A stretch of 64,000 nt of DNA from Ditylenchus dipsaci. Its lineage: Eukaryota > Nematoda > Chromadorea > Rhabditida > Anguinidae. The position numbers were made by a program, and so were the translations under genes. Positions 24,195 to 35,179 of the stretch are shown here, piece after piece (positions within the stretch are counted from its first letter, which is position 1; each line of letters opens with the position of its first letter). The DNA is taken from contig SADC01000501.1 of the NCBI GenBank assembly GCA_004194705.1, positions 1 to 64,000 on the forward strand, in the 5' to 3' direction. The notes under the pieces are model-generated. The model was not told the DNA's origin and ran no database searches. It saw nothing but the letters and a program-made list of their open reading frames with translations.

Positions 24195-24640
24195 AGAAAA
24201 TAAAGTGTGCGGCCAGAAGGATTTGAACCAGCAACCTCCATTCTGTTTGAATTTGAATTAAAACGATTTCCATACGGGACCAGATACAGACAAGAGATGT
24301 ACCGTCCCTTTAAAAAATATGCAAAGCAATCCTATGGTTACATGGTGTAATAACATGGTTACACGTTGTTTTCGTTCATGTCACAGGTTAGATCCCACTC
24401 GAATAATTACCTTTTATTGCTTTTCTGTGGATTTTTAGATGATTATCATAACCATTTTTTTACCACAGCTTTCTTTTTTGGATCAACAGAGAATCAACGG
24501 GTGGGGAATCTCTCGGTAGGAAATTTGCTCGTGGGTCAGTAACAAGATCGATTAGGACTATCTCTTAGTATATAACGTCTTTTTAAGGCCGCGGTACGAT
24601 CGTGCCTTTCTTGTGTAAGCCTAAAAATAGCCGGGAGACC
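24195..24640 (-). repeat. Family E repeat, copy 3 (inverted)
   Basis: Carries the complement of GGTTCAAATCCTTCTGGCCG at 24209-24230 and the CGCGGTACGATCGTGCC block at 24589-24606; abuts a family D block. Confidence 0.6.
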
Positions 24641-25093
24641 TAAGGCATAAAAACTAACCTTCATTGTCACATAGGGTCGAGGTGTTTTATTCAACATTTA
24701 CGGTACTTGGCATTTCGAATTGAAATGACAGCGGTAGGCGGAAAAGACACTTTCCGGCTTTTTTGCCGCGGCAAAAAAGCCAATTTTTAATTTTTGTTTT
24801 TTTTACTTTTCAATTAGCATGAGTCTGGAATAGGCAATTTAAAAGTTATTTTTTTTCTGGAATTGTCATTTTTTGAAGTAGCATCATAACCAGAGAAAAT
24901 AACTTCTAAATTGTTTATTCCAGACTCATGCTAATTGAAAATCAAATAACGAAAAATTAAAAATTGGCTTTTTCGCCGCGGCTAAAAATCCAAAAAGTGG
25001 CTTTTGACCCACCGCCGAAATGACAAGCAATTTGAAATTATTGACCAGCTTTTTTTACTTATAAATTCATGTCTTTTTCGATTATGTGCACAA
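24640..25093. repeat. Family D palindromic block, copy 2
   Basis: Nearly the same sequence as 2530-2975 in the same orientation, although the adjoining family E copy is inverted. Confidence 0.8.
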
Positions 25094-26231
25094 ATATTAT
25101 CCATAATTAAAGACCTGAGATTTCACGCTTTTTAATAAGGTATACGATAGTTGGGCCGTTGTCGGCGGCATTCTGGCGCTGCCCGGCGATTATATTTTTA
25201 GAGGGTATCATGTCACTCTCATCTCACGAATCTATCACCGCCGGTCTATGGAAAGGGCGCCGCCGGCGACAGTTCGACTATAGGTATGACCCTGTAAGGG
25301 CAAAAATATTCATCAACGAATTTATAAAGTCATCAAAGTTTTTTTGCCACGTTTTTTCAATCTTAGAAAAACCCATTAAAAGTGACCCATGTTGTATCAA
25401 GTGCCACGTTTTAGTCAAAAAAAACGCCATGTTTTAGTGCAAAAGTGCCACGTTTCTGTGAAAATTCTGCCCCGTTTTGTAAAATAAGCCTTTATAAGAA
25501 AACCCAAGGGCTTCACCTTGAATTTTGAAAATAGATTTTAGTTGCCCTTGATATGTCCTTGGAACAAAGCGGCCAATAAAACCAGTCTTAAGTGCGCAAA
25601 AATAGGCATATTTAAAAAAACATGACATTTTTTCGTTTTATCCAATTATAAATTTGATTGAATTTCAGGGTTTGGTTGATGATAACTCGAGGAATTTAAT
25701 ATGCTCAATTAAAGATCACCGGCTTTCAGAGCTCATTTTACTCCGGGTTTTTCTTGAACTATATCTATTAAAAGCTAAAATTTTGAGATTTTTTGTCGTA
25801 TAATTTTGAGAGCACATCAAAATGTATCGTTGTTAAAAATGCTCGTATTTGAAAAATGTGATGATTTTAAAACGCAACAAATATTTCAAAATTCGTCAAT
25901 CAATTGTCCTTCAAATCTTATACCACATTGAAATATCAAAATCTGAGCTTTTAACACTCCCGAGGCCGATAGGCAGGTATATTTCGGTGCAGAATTTAAG
26001 GAGAACACGAATATGACTTTTTCCTCAAAAAAGTGGGTATAAGAGGTCAATAAACCATGTTGAAAATAGAGCGTATTTCAGACTATCCTAAAATATTGTT
26101 TTTGGTTTCATTTCAATTAATCTCTAATAAATTGTAATAGCTTATTCGCATGTTTAACGTCAAATTTACCACCTGTGTCTTCTCTTTCGAATGAGTGTAA
26201 GTTTTTTAAATTATTACAACAAATATTAGAT

Positions 26232-27798
26232 TTTTTTTTAAATAAACGATTATGTCATTTTTTAAAACATAGTTTATTGTTAAACTTGCAAAATTTAGTG
26301 TGATGTACCGTATTACCTCTAATAGCTCCCCCTGCTCTAATAACTAACCCCCCCCTCAACTTTGAGGACCTATATCTCAGCCCAGAGTGAAATTTTTGCA
26401 AAGCTGTTTTATGCATTTTTTTAACTCCCATGAGCTCTACGATTCCGCTTTTCGATTTTAAATTTTCACCCCGAAATCTCGAGATCGACCTCAATTTTTC
26501 CGATTTTTGGGCATCCAAAAATAACTCCCCTGGGTAGCTATTAGAGGAAATACGGTAGTTGTTTTTTGGGTTAACGGCTTATTGCATTTAGTGAAGCAAT
26601 AAAAACTGCACCGGAAATTGCTTGGAAGTAAAAAAATGGTTCACTTGGGGAGGCGGAGACAGAAGGGGAGGGTTGCATTTGAAAATATTTTAAAAATCAT
26701 GTTTAAATGGCTTCTAATTGAGTTTTCATGCTTTAAACAATGAAAAAATTGTTTTTCTCACATTTTTTACATAAAAAACCGATACTGACTTAGCAAAGCT
26801 TTAAAAAGTCGGAGAAAAAGTCTTTAAATAGAGCAAACTTTTTCAAAATTCGATCCATTCAAAGATCTATTCATGCATTTTAAAAAAAATTGGTCAACTA
26901 TAAAAACTAATTAGAAGCTGAGATTCACAGCTGCAAGATGGCTTGAAAATTTATAAATTGCTTAGAAAATCACCAAAACAAAGGCTTTTTAATTTTGGGG
27001 CAGGAAAGAGCCTTTTGAGGCAGAAAAAGGGGTTATTTCGGGTCAAAAAGTATTTCAACCAAAAAAATTTTTAACTAAAAATCTCAAAAATTAAAAAGGT
27101 TTGGGTTCTAGAAAAGGACAAATCTTTTTAAAAAAAGACACATACGAGCCCTGTGTTTAAAGCATATAAAAAATACTTAGGAGTCATTTAAACATAATTT
27201 AGAAAAGATTATAAGATGCCCTCCCCCTCCCCCTCCAAGTGAACAAGTGCCAAAAATAAAAGACTTTAGAGTGTAAACGACAATCGAAAAATTAATCTTA
27301 AAAACACTTTGACGGAAAACCCTTTTTTCGCTCAGAATACCTGAAATTCTGACGCTGAATTCGTGTTCGGCATGGTCAAATCTTTTACAAAACTACTCTT
27401 AAAATTCAAACTTCACTGTCAAATTTCAAATTCCGAAATGCCGTTGTTCAAATATTTATTGTCTCATTTATTCGAAAGTGAGTTTTAAGTTTCAAGAGCC
27501 GCCTTGTGAAAAATTGACCATGCAGAACACGAATTCAGCGTCAGAATTTCAGGTATTTTGAGCAAAAGAAAGTATTCCATCAAAGTGTTTTTAAGATTAA
27601 TTTTTCGATTCTTTTTTTTGATCGAGGCTTTACAGTTTAAAGACCTTTTATTTTTTTATTTTTTTAGCAATTTTTGGTGCAGTTTTCATTTTTTACCAAA
27701 CAATATGCCGTTTACTCAAAAAACAGGTATATCACACTTGATTTTGCAAGTTTAAAACTTAATAGTGTTTAAAAAAATGACAAAATCTTTTTCTTTAA
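26232..27798. mobile_element. 1.57-kb inverted-end insertion in the left arm
   Basis: Ends are imperfect inverted copies (ATGTCATTTTTTAAAACA... / ...TTTAAAAAAATGACA, then AAACTTGCAAAAT). It carries a family A MITE (26308-26555), AT-rich filler and an internal foldback at about 27255-27660 (ATTAATTTTTCGATT, CTGACGCTGAATTCGTGTTC repeated inverted). The matching arm at 30232 lacks all of it. Confidence 0.5.
26308..26555. mobile_element. Family A MITE, 248 bp
   Basis: CCGTATTACCTCTAATAGCT ... AGCTATTAGAGGAAATACGG, TA on both sides. Confidence 0.85.
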
Positions 27799-28034
27799 GC
27801 AATAATCGGCTAAAGTACACAATTTGAGTAGCTCAAAAATGCTGTTTTTTCAAGGTCTTAGTATTTTTAGGCTTTGAAAACAATAGAAAAGGCGAGAAAA
27901 AATGTGTTAAGGACAGTTTTTCGAAAAAACGAATTTCGCTTGCCTTGGTCACCTGTGGTTTTTGGTTTTTTTTCGCCTTGGTCACCTGTGTTGGATCTGA
28001 AAAGATAGATAGAATTTGAACATAGTTTCGCTAA

Positions 28035-28215
28035 CTGGGGCCTACCGCATAAAGAAACTCTAGTATGCTTTTTTCATACATTCAGAGTCATTTTCGAGTG
28101 ATTTGTGTCTAAGGTATGCGTCTTAACCCCAAGCAACCAAGCCACTTGCGCCCTCGAAGGAGAATTGGGGCTTGGTTGGTTAGAGATGTGCGAACAAAAT
28201 TACCTCAGACATTAT
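28035..28215 (-). repeat. Family C unit, inverted
   Basis: GGGGCCTACCGCATAAAGAA ... GATTTGTGTCTAAGGTATGC ... CCCTCGAAGGAGAATTGGGG. Confidence 0.65.
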
Positions 28216-28387
28216 TAAAAAGAATCTGATATACCGTATATGCTCTAATAATCCCCCTCTCTCTATTAATGCCCTCATTTTAGTTGAAACGCCCTTTTTA
28301 ATTATTTTTCTTCTGTAAAAGCATCTCCCTGGTTGCAGACATTATTTTAAACACTTTTCTTATCAAATGTCAATTAAAATGACTAGA

Positions 28388-28470
28388 ATGAACCCTCGAT
28401 TTAGTGTACACTCGATTTAGTGTAAACCTGGAGCCGGTCCCCAGGGTGTACACTAAATCGGGAGTTGACT
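28388..28470. mobile_element. Family B-like fragment
   Basis: Repeats of TCGATTTAGTGTACAC ending CTAAATCGGGAGTTGACTG; left end eroded. Confidence 0.5.
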
Positions 28471-28473
28471 GTA

Positions 28474-28987
28474 TCGTATTTTCTCTATTAATTACCCCCT
28501 CTCTAATAATTACCCCTCTTTATTAATTACCCCCCGTGGGCTCCCTGTATCTCAGCTCAAAAAAATTATTTTGCAAATCTGTTTTTCGCGTTTTCTTAAT
28601 CACCACGAACTTAGTTGATTCCACTTTTCAGATTTTGGTTGAGCACCCAAAAATCTCAAAATCAAAATAATTTTTTTTTCGATTTTTCAGGGTTGAAAAA
28701 CAATTACCCCGGGGTAATTACCGTATTTCCTCTAATAAGCGCGCCGGCGCGCTTATTATTCAAACCCCCAAAAATCGGAAAATTTGGAATTCGATTTCGA
28801 GATTTTTGGGTGCTCAACTAAAATCTAAAAAGTGGAATCGGTAGAGCTCGTGGGAGTTAAGAAAACGTATCGAACAGCTTTGGAATAAAAATTCTCTGAG
28901 CTGAGATATAGGCCCTCAAGTAGGGGGTGCGCGCTTATTAGAGCATGCGCGCTTATTAGAGGAAATACGGTAATAGAGAAAATACGG
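28474..28987. mobile_element. Family A MITE with another family A MITE inserted near its right end
   Basis: Host copy 28474-28720 plus 28973-28987 (ends TCGTATTTTCTCTATTA / TAATAGAGAAAATACGG). Guest copy 28721-28970 (CCGTATTTCCTCTAATAAGC ... GAGGAAATACGG) with TA at 28719-28720 and 28971-28972. A further single end lies at 28234. Confidence 0.85.
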
Positions 28988-29049
28988 TATCTACTTTTAC
29001 TATAAAAGATTACTGTTTTAGAGTTTGTTGGCATTTAATAATGCAGTAC

Positions 29050-29760
29050 AGGGTGAAACGGCACGGAAACACTTTGGTTTCCAAAAATCGAAAAAAAAAA
29101 TTCGATTTGCCTTGGCCCCCAAGGTAAAAAATTTAGGAAAATTCAAAAAAATATTTTTTTGAATTCTTGCCAAAAATTTTTTAAGGATTTAGAGCTGTAT
29201 TAGAAGGGGAATGGAAAAAAGGGGCCACTTTCATGGCAAAATTATAAAAAGTGAATTCTGGACTATTTCGGATGTCCTGCCATGTTTTTCAACTGGGCCG
29301 TGACAAAAAGAGACACTATATGCATTTTATGGTCAACAGTACTTCTCGGAGTCATGTCTAAGGTAAGTGTGTGCGCGCATCTCTAACTCTCAAGCCCCTG
29401 CGGCCCTTCGGAGGCTTGGTTGCTTGGAGTTGAGATGCGCACACCCACATACCTTAGACACAAATCACTCGAAAGCGACTCTGGATGCATGAAAAAGCAT
29501 ACATACCAAAGTTTATTTATGCGGTAGGCCCCAGTATTCAAAACTATGTTCAACATCTTGTTGTAAGTGGGCTCTGTGTGATTAGTGTTCCTCTTTTGTC
29601 CCTTCCCCTCCCAATACAGCCCTAATTCCCTTCAAACATGTTTTGGCGGAAATTAAAAAAAAAACTTTTTTTTAATTTTCTTGAATTTTTACCTTGGGGG
29701 ACCAGGGCAAATCAATTTTTTTTCAATTTTTCGGAAACCAAAGTGTTTCCGTGCCTATTC
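29050..29760. mobile_element. Foldback with a family C hairpin at its centre
   Basis: Outer arms GCACGGAAACACTTTGG / CCAAAGTGTTTCCGTGC. The centre (29330-29540) is a family C unit. Confidence 0.75.
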
Positions 29761-30328
29761 ATAGCACGAGAATCAAAATGGGACTGGTCCTTTCCCGTTC
29801 AGGAAACATATTTTTCGCTACCTGGGGGGGGGGGGGGGGATTCTATAGTATAGCCAAAAATATATATGAACAAACTGTTCATAAGAAACAGTAATGAAAT
29901 TGAAAAAAAATTAGAACTAAAATTTCAAAACAAATAATCCTGGGTTGATAAACATTCTCCCCGGGGATTTAAAGAGCATATACGGTAGGCTGTTTTTGCA
30001 AAGCTCCAGTGACTGAAACGGAGTAAAATACCAAAAATAGTCAAAAATCATAGGGGGGCAAAAGCGAAAAATGACCAAAAACCACAGAGCGACCAAGGCA
30101 AATGAAAAAAGAAATTCGGAAAATGTTCTTCCCACACTTTTTTCGCTTTTCCTATCGTTTCAAGGCCTAAAAATACTTGGACTTTGAAAAAACACATTTT
30201 TGAGCCACCCCAAATTGTGTACTCTGCCCAATAATCTAATATTTTTGTTGTAATAATTTAAAAAGCTTGCACTCATTTGAAAGAAAAGACACAGGTGGTA
30301 ATTTGACGTTAAACATGCGAATAAGCTA

Positions 30329-30564
30329 CCGTATTTACTCTAATAGACGGACCCCCTCGTTCGAAATCGTCTTTGTAGCATTCTGCTTTGACCCATTTCT
30401 CGGAGACTTCTCTGAGGCAAGTTACCACTCATTTTGTAGCCAGTGAGATGGGCTACAAAAGGAGTGGTAAATCGCGTAAGCAAAGTTTCCAAAATATATC
30501 AAAAACACAATGCCACAAACACGTTTTTGAATTAGGGGGTGTCCGTCTATTAGAGTAAATACGG
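30329..30564. mobile_element. Family A MITE, 236 bp, TA duplication
   Basis: Ends CCGTATTTACTCTAATAG / CTATTAGAGTAAATACGG, flanked by TA on both sides. The other arm of the inverted repeat has the empty site with a single TA at 26138-26139. Confidence 0.9.
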
Positions 30565-30620
30565 TATTACAATTTATTAGAGATTAATTGGAAAGAAACT
30601 AAAAATAATATTTAATGATA

Positions 30621-30788
30621 CAGTCAAACCTCGATAATCCGCCACCCCATGGGACCGATCCGAGGTGGCGGATTATCGAGGTGGCGGTTTAGCGGGGTAA
30701 ACTTTGTTGAGTTTCTCTGACGGTCAACCAAATCTGGCTTATCGAGGGTGGCGGTTTAGCGGGGTGGTGGATTATCGAGGTTTGACTG
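30621..30788. mobile_element. Family B (pogo/Tc-type) MITE, 168 bp, TA duplication
   Basis: Ends CAGTCAAACCTCGATAATCC / ATTATCGAGGTTTGACTG, flanked by TA. The empty site is at 26084-26085 in the other arm. CAGT ends plus TA duplication fit pogo/Tigger-like elements. Confidence 0.9.
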
Positions 30789-30929
30789 TAGTCTGAAATA
30801 CGCTCTATTTTCAACACGGTTTATTGACCTCTCATACCCACTTTTTTGAAGAAAAAGTCATATTTGTGTTCTCCCTTGAATCTGCACCGAAATATGCCTG
30901 CCAATCGGCCTCGGAAGTGTTAATATTGT

Positions 30930-32100
30930 ATAATAGTTGAACTTATAATAACTATAAAGTTAGCTTGTCAATATTTTGAGATTGTTTCATATCCCGTTTA
31001 AAATGCCGAATACCCCAGAATTGTAAAAAAGAAAAATGTGACGCCATTCTGCTCATCGTGTGCGAATTATGATATCTAACATGTAACCTTGGTGACTGAA
31101 ATTTTGCTATTGGCAACTTGTGAGTTGGCCTTACGAAAAATCAATTTCTAATTACATTTATTATTGAAGATTTTTTTTTCTTATAGCTTTTGTTCGTTGT
31201 TTATGAATATTTTCTGTTGTCAAAGAGATTTATTGTATTAATTTAATAGGTCTACTCTCTGCTAAGCTTCAAGGCAAGAGGTAGAACTAGTCCAACACCT
31301 CTCTCTCACCATTGTGATTTATCGTGTGAACGATATGTTTTTCACGGTGAGACGCTCAGTCTTAGGCCTTTGACACCGGTGCTAACATGAGGTTACTAAC
31401 AATACCCAGGTTATATCCAAGGTCTGCATGTTAGCTCCGTCAGAGAGTACTTCAAGTTATAACACTTGGATATAGTAGTTTTTTTTGTCCCGCGTTCCAG
31501 GACATCATTTAAAGCATAAAGAAGATGGCGGTGAACAAGGCGAAGAGGTCTTTAGAACAGCAAGGCAATTCTTATTTTTTCTGATCATTGATGAAAACGA
31601 GCACACGTTCTCCAGAAGTCGATTTTCACTGTCGACACACTGCCATGCAACTTCAAGAAGACGACTATTTTAACTTAGCGTTACAGTAAAAATTATTTAT
31701 AAAAATTTTATACAAATTTGAAAATATCTTGAATTTTAAAGATATCAAACTGCCTCATACCGCCTCATATAATTTTGCGATGTGTTTGTGCATACAGTCA
31801 AAACTCGATAAAAGATACTTCGATTTAAAAAGCATTTATTAGCAAAAAAGTTATCTCTCGAAACGGTTAATTTAGACATGGTTCTGAGAAGTGAAAAACG
31901 GTTTTGGTGTTGAAAATCAGTCTTCTTTTTCGTTTTGCCATATTAATTTCTTCGAACTTCATTTTTTCTGTCATCCATCATTTATACAGGGTTTCATGAA
32001 AAAATCGGAAATTTTACTATCTTAAAAAAAATTTTGGAGCTTAGTCTTATTGTTATTCACGCACATCTTTTGTCTTTCTATTAAAAAAATTTCAGATAGC
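30930..32100. other. No gene recognised; locally GC-richer segment 31255-31500
   Basis: 31255-31500 has fewer A/T runs than its surroundings and contains a small stem (CTCACC...GGTGAG, 31305-31354). A 62-codon plus-strand frame from 31485 follows an AG acceptor-like site but has no recognisable domain. A family B end lies at 31797. Confidence 0.3.
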
Positions 32101-32107
32101 TTCACTA

Positions 32108-32293
32108 CAGTCAACTCTAGATACAGTGTACCGTCGATATAGTGTAGATCTCGATATAGTGTATATTTTTTCAACCTCATTTAGTCAGCTCTAAGCCAAA
32201 TTGGCTTACAGTGTACCCTCGATATAGTGTAGATCTCGATATAGTGTATATTTCTCCGATCCCCGCGAGCTACACTGTATCGAGAGTGTACTG
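32108..32293. mobile_element. Family B MITE, 186 bp
   Basis: CAGTCAACTCTAGATACAGT ... CGAGAGTGTACTG, TA at both flanks; interior GATATAGTGTA repeats. Confidence 0.75.
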
Positions 32294-33114
32294 TACTACA
32301 CTATTGTAAGAAAAGTCGGTAGAGACAGTGTGAGGCGTGTTTATTCAAAATTGTCAAAATTGTTATTAAAAGTAGTTTTGCTTTAACGTTGATTTACCTA
32401 GGCGATACAAACTACGCTTTCTATTTGAAGTAGCACCGAAAGTTAAACAAATCAGCTTACTTTTATGTAGATGAAGATAGAAATAAATAAAATATATCAT
32501 TCTGAAGTTTTATTTAGAAAGAAATAATCAAAAACACCTTTTGACCAGAGGCTTTGATCAAAAAATAAATAGATTAGTAAAGCGCTAATTCGGAGAGCTG
32601 ACCTATTTTGCATTAAAACAGCCATTTTTGTTAATCAAGATAATCTTCTTTTTGCAATTTGAGGAAAATAACTGCATGTCTTAAAGTCAAGCAAAAAATC
32701 AGGTCAGTATTATAAAAAAAACAGATATGATTCGTAAATTTCTCGCTCGCCTCAAAAAAATATTTAGTTTTTGAAACACACTGCTGTCTTGATCTATTTT
32801 CAAGATTAAAATATTAAGTAAGTGCAGTTAGGACTTTGATGATAACAAGACTAAAGATGAAAAATTAATTCAGCAAAAAATTAAGTAACAGAGCCAAGAA
32901 CTTTTGTTAAATACCTTACAAAGGGACTAAAGGTTGGTTTGTTTAATCTATAGCTGAACCTGACAAAAAGGCATTGTGCATAACATCAGACTTTTTTTTA
33001 GCGCTTGAAAGCTTAACACGTCAAGGCCTGACGGTGAGACAAGTCGGTTCTGGTGCGAAATTTATGCAACGACAACCATCAAGACCGTAAAATGTAGAGT
33101 AGCGTACCGTACCC

Positions 33115-33285
33115 TGTACCGTACTTCTCGGAGCTATGTCTGAGGTAAGGGAGTGCGCCCATTTCTAATTCTCAAGGCTCGTGCGCGCTTTTCAAGAACG
33201 TAGCGGGCTTGGAGTTGGAATGAGCACACACATACTTTAGACACAAATCACTCGAAAGTTTCCAGAGTATTCCAGTATTCAAAAC
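33115..33285 (+). repeat. Family C unit, diverged
   Basis: GTACTTCTCGGAGCTATGTC ... CACACATACTTTAGACACAA. Confidence 0.55.
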
Positions 33286-33312
33286 TATGATTAACATATT
33301 TTTCTTGGTGTT

Positions 33313-33512
33313 CCTTAAAGGGAGGGAATCTCTTGTCCGTATCTGGTGCCGCGTGGAAATCGTTTTAATTCAAATTCAAACAGATATGCAGATTACTGGT
33401 TTGTATTTCCTCTGCCCGCACGCTTTATTTATTTTTATACTTTTTGGTGATTGAGTTAAACAGCATATGTTCTAAGGCTAAAAATTGTTAATTTATCGAT
33501 GGAATCATTTCC
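33313..33512 (+). repeat. Family E repeat, copy 4 (partial)
   Basis: AAAGGGAGGGAATCTCTTGTCCGT-type start and TTCCTCTGCCCGCACGC; interrupted after 33512 by the 8-bp-duplication MITE. Confidence 0.65.
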
Positions 33513-33678
33513 GGGTGCAGGCCGTTTCGTGGCCACAATTTTCGTCGCCGGTATATTTTCGTAGCCCCGATTTTCGTTGCTAAAGTTTACTAAAATTACT
33601 AAAATTATGGGCGACAAAAATTGTGGCGACGAAAATACGCCGGCGACGAAAACTGTGGCGACGAAACGGCCTGCACCC
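33513..33678. mobile_element. Foldback MITE, 166 bp, 8-bp duplication TCATTTCC
   Basis: TIR GGGTGCAGGCCGTTTCGT / ACGAAACGGCCTGCACCC; TCATTTCC at 33505-33512 and 33679-33686. The interrupted sequence is a family E copy, whose uninterrupted relative is at 22929-22970. Confidence 0.9.
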
Positions 33679-34562
33679 TCATTTCCAGGATCGATTTGTT
33701 GTCATTAACACAGGCTTCGTAATGAAAAATTTCGAAAAAAGGACATTTGGGTAAAAAAAAGATTTTGTTTCATTTTATCCAGTGCTTATTGCAATTTTGG
33801 AGCGAAAAAAAAAGTTTTTTGAACTGCTTTACAATGTCTTTAAAACACTTATTCCGAGATCGTTGTCATGTGATTTCAAACTCAGCTAACAGAATTCAGC
33901 AAAAGAAATCTGGTCTGATGTTTATAGATGGCTAACCGGCCGGTGCCGGTGCACGTCGGTGCCGCACCGGTGCCAGTGCGGCACCCCGTGCCGTTATATC
34001 ACTGATAAAAACCTTTACCTCCCCAAAGCTACTAAAAATCTATTCGATCTGAAGCTTGTGCTGGGGCTCCAGCCGCAACGGCTACACTTCACCAGGGTAA
34101 ATTTGGGCTCATTCGAAAGCGTATCAGCAGTAGATGTGCAAGTAGTTAAAAGTAAAGCTGACCACCGCTAAAAATAAATCGAAAAAAAAATTTGGCAGAA
34201 ATACAAATAGCGTTACGGAAACAGTCTGAATACTATATTTACATACGATAGCGTTTGATAGCTCCAAGGAAAGCTAAGATCTTGATCTAAAATTTAAAGA
34301 AAAATTAACACAACATTTTGAAAATAAATGAAAATTTAAAATTTATCAGTCACTTTCAGAAACTTAGGGACATTGTTCAGAAAATCGGTACTGAAATAAA
34401 ATACCGCCTTGTAAAAAATTCTATGTGAAAACTTTTATTACACATGTTTGTAATAAAAAAAAAATTTTTATGCTCTCCTTGTAAACATTTATCATGCCAG
34501 CTCTTTTCCTACTTGTCTGTTGGCTGATTAAAAAGCTGGTCGCTATGTTTTATTCAACTAAA

Positions 34563-35141
34563 ATGAATTTCATCTGCTATAAATATTTGTTCACATTTAC
34601 CTCAGCTATGTTTTTTTTACTAATTGCGTTGATTTAAATATTGGAAACAGTGCTGACATCTTAGTTCTGGACCCTGTAAGTTAAAAAAAACTATAATATT
34701 TTCAGTGAAATTTTTTAGGAAAATATCCAAGAATCGATTAACAGTCATGAATACATTCTTATTTTGTACTATGATTCTTTCAGCCCACAATCTAAAATTG
34801 TAGTAGATAATATTGCGACTTTAGCTCAACACCTAAGCAAGATTAATTCACTAATTAACGTTGCGATTTTCGACGACAAAATAGGTTTCTTGCAGAAATA
34901 TGTTCGCCGAAAAATTCCACATTACCCTTCTCTGCTTATTCATTTCGAAAGTGGGAAGTGGATAAATTATGAAGGAGGAAAAAACTACAACTTCAAGCAT
35001 ATAGCCTTGTGGCTCGAAGAAAATTTTACTCATGATGTTATTTATGGAAGAGGGATTGAAGAAAACAGTGAAATTTCTTCTAATGTGCCTGTACATGCAT
35101 TAGTTGGTTTAGGTTTGTGCCTGTTTTTCATTTTTATTTAG
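34563..35141 (+). CDS. Secreted/membrane thioredoxin-fold (PDI/TMX-like) protein without CxxC, 3 exons
   Basis: Exons 34563-34609, 34651-34675 and 34719-35141 give 164 codons plus stop with exact phases. Introns are 41 nt (containing TACTAAT) and 43 nt. Start chosen at AAAATGAAT because it yields a signal peptide (MNFICYKYLFTFTSAIA, residues 1-17). Residues 18-125 read as a thioredoxin fold: DILVLDPENIQESI, then EYILILYYDSFSPQSK where CxxC is replaced by S46-P-Q-S49, and a later IPHYPSLLIHFESGKWINYE with the cis-Pro region (P94) and the usual Y-E-G-G. N126-F-T is a glycosylation sequon. The last about 15 residues are hydrophobic (tail membrane segment or GPI signal). Predicted to be redox-inactive, so perhaps a chaperone-like or substrate-binding member. 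A poly(A) signal follows 28 nt after the stop. An upstream in-frame Met at about 34496 is a possible alternative start. Confidence 0.72.
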
Positions 35142-35168
35142 CACTGGTGATTAGTTTTTGTGTTGAAA

Positions 35169-35174
35169 AATAAA
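35169..35174 (+). terminator. poly(A) signal of the thioredoxin-fold gene
   Basis: AATAAA 28 nt after the TAG stop; spacing typical of compact nematode 3' UTRs. Confidence 0.6.
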
Positions 35175-35179
35175 TCTTT

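Larger units (their letters stand above)
25953..30922. repeat. Large inverted repeat interrupted by several insertions
   Basis: Left arm 25953-26231 plus 27799-27990; right arm 30922-30232 plus 30232-30020, read inverted (for example GAGGCCGATAGGCAGGTATA against its complement at 30885-30912). The left arm is split by a 1.57-kb insertion (26232-27798); the right arm by two MITEs (30329-30564 and 30621-30788). Between the arms lie further foldbacks. No gene is seen. Confidence 0.75.

Noticed and set aside
31288..31296. GAGGTAGAA as a let-7 family microRNA
   Set aside because: No hairpin places this as a mature arm; seed-like match is too short.
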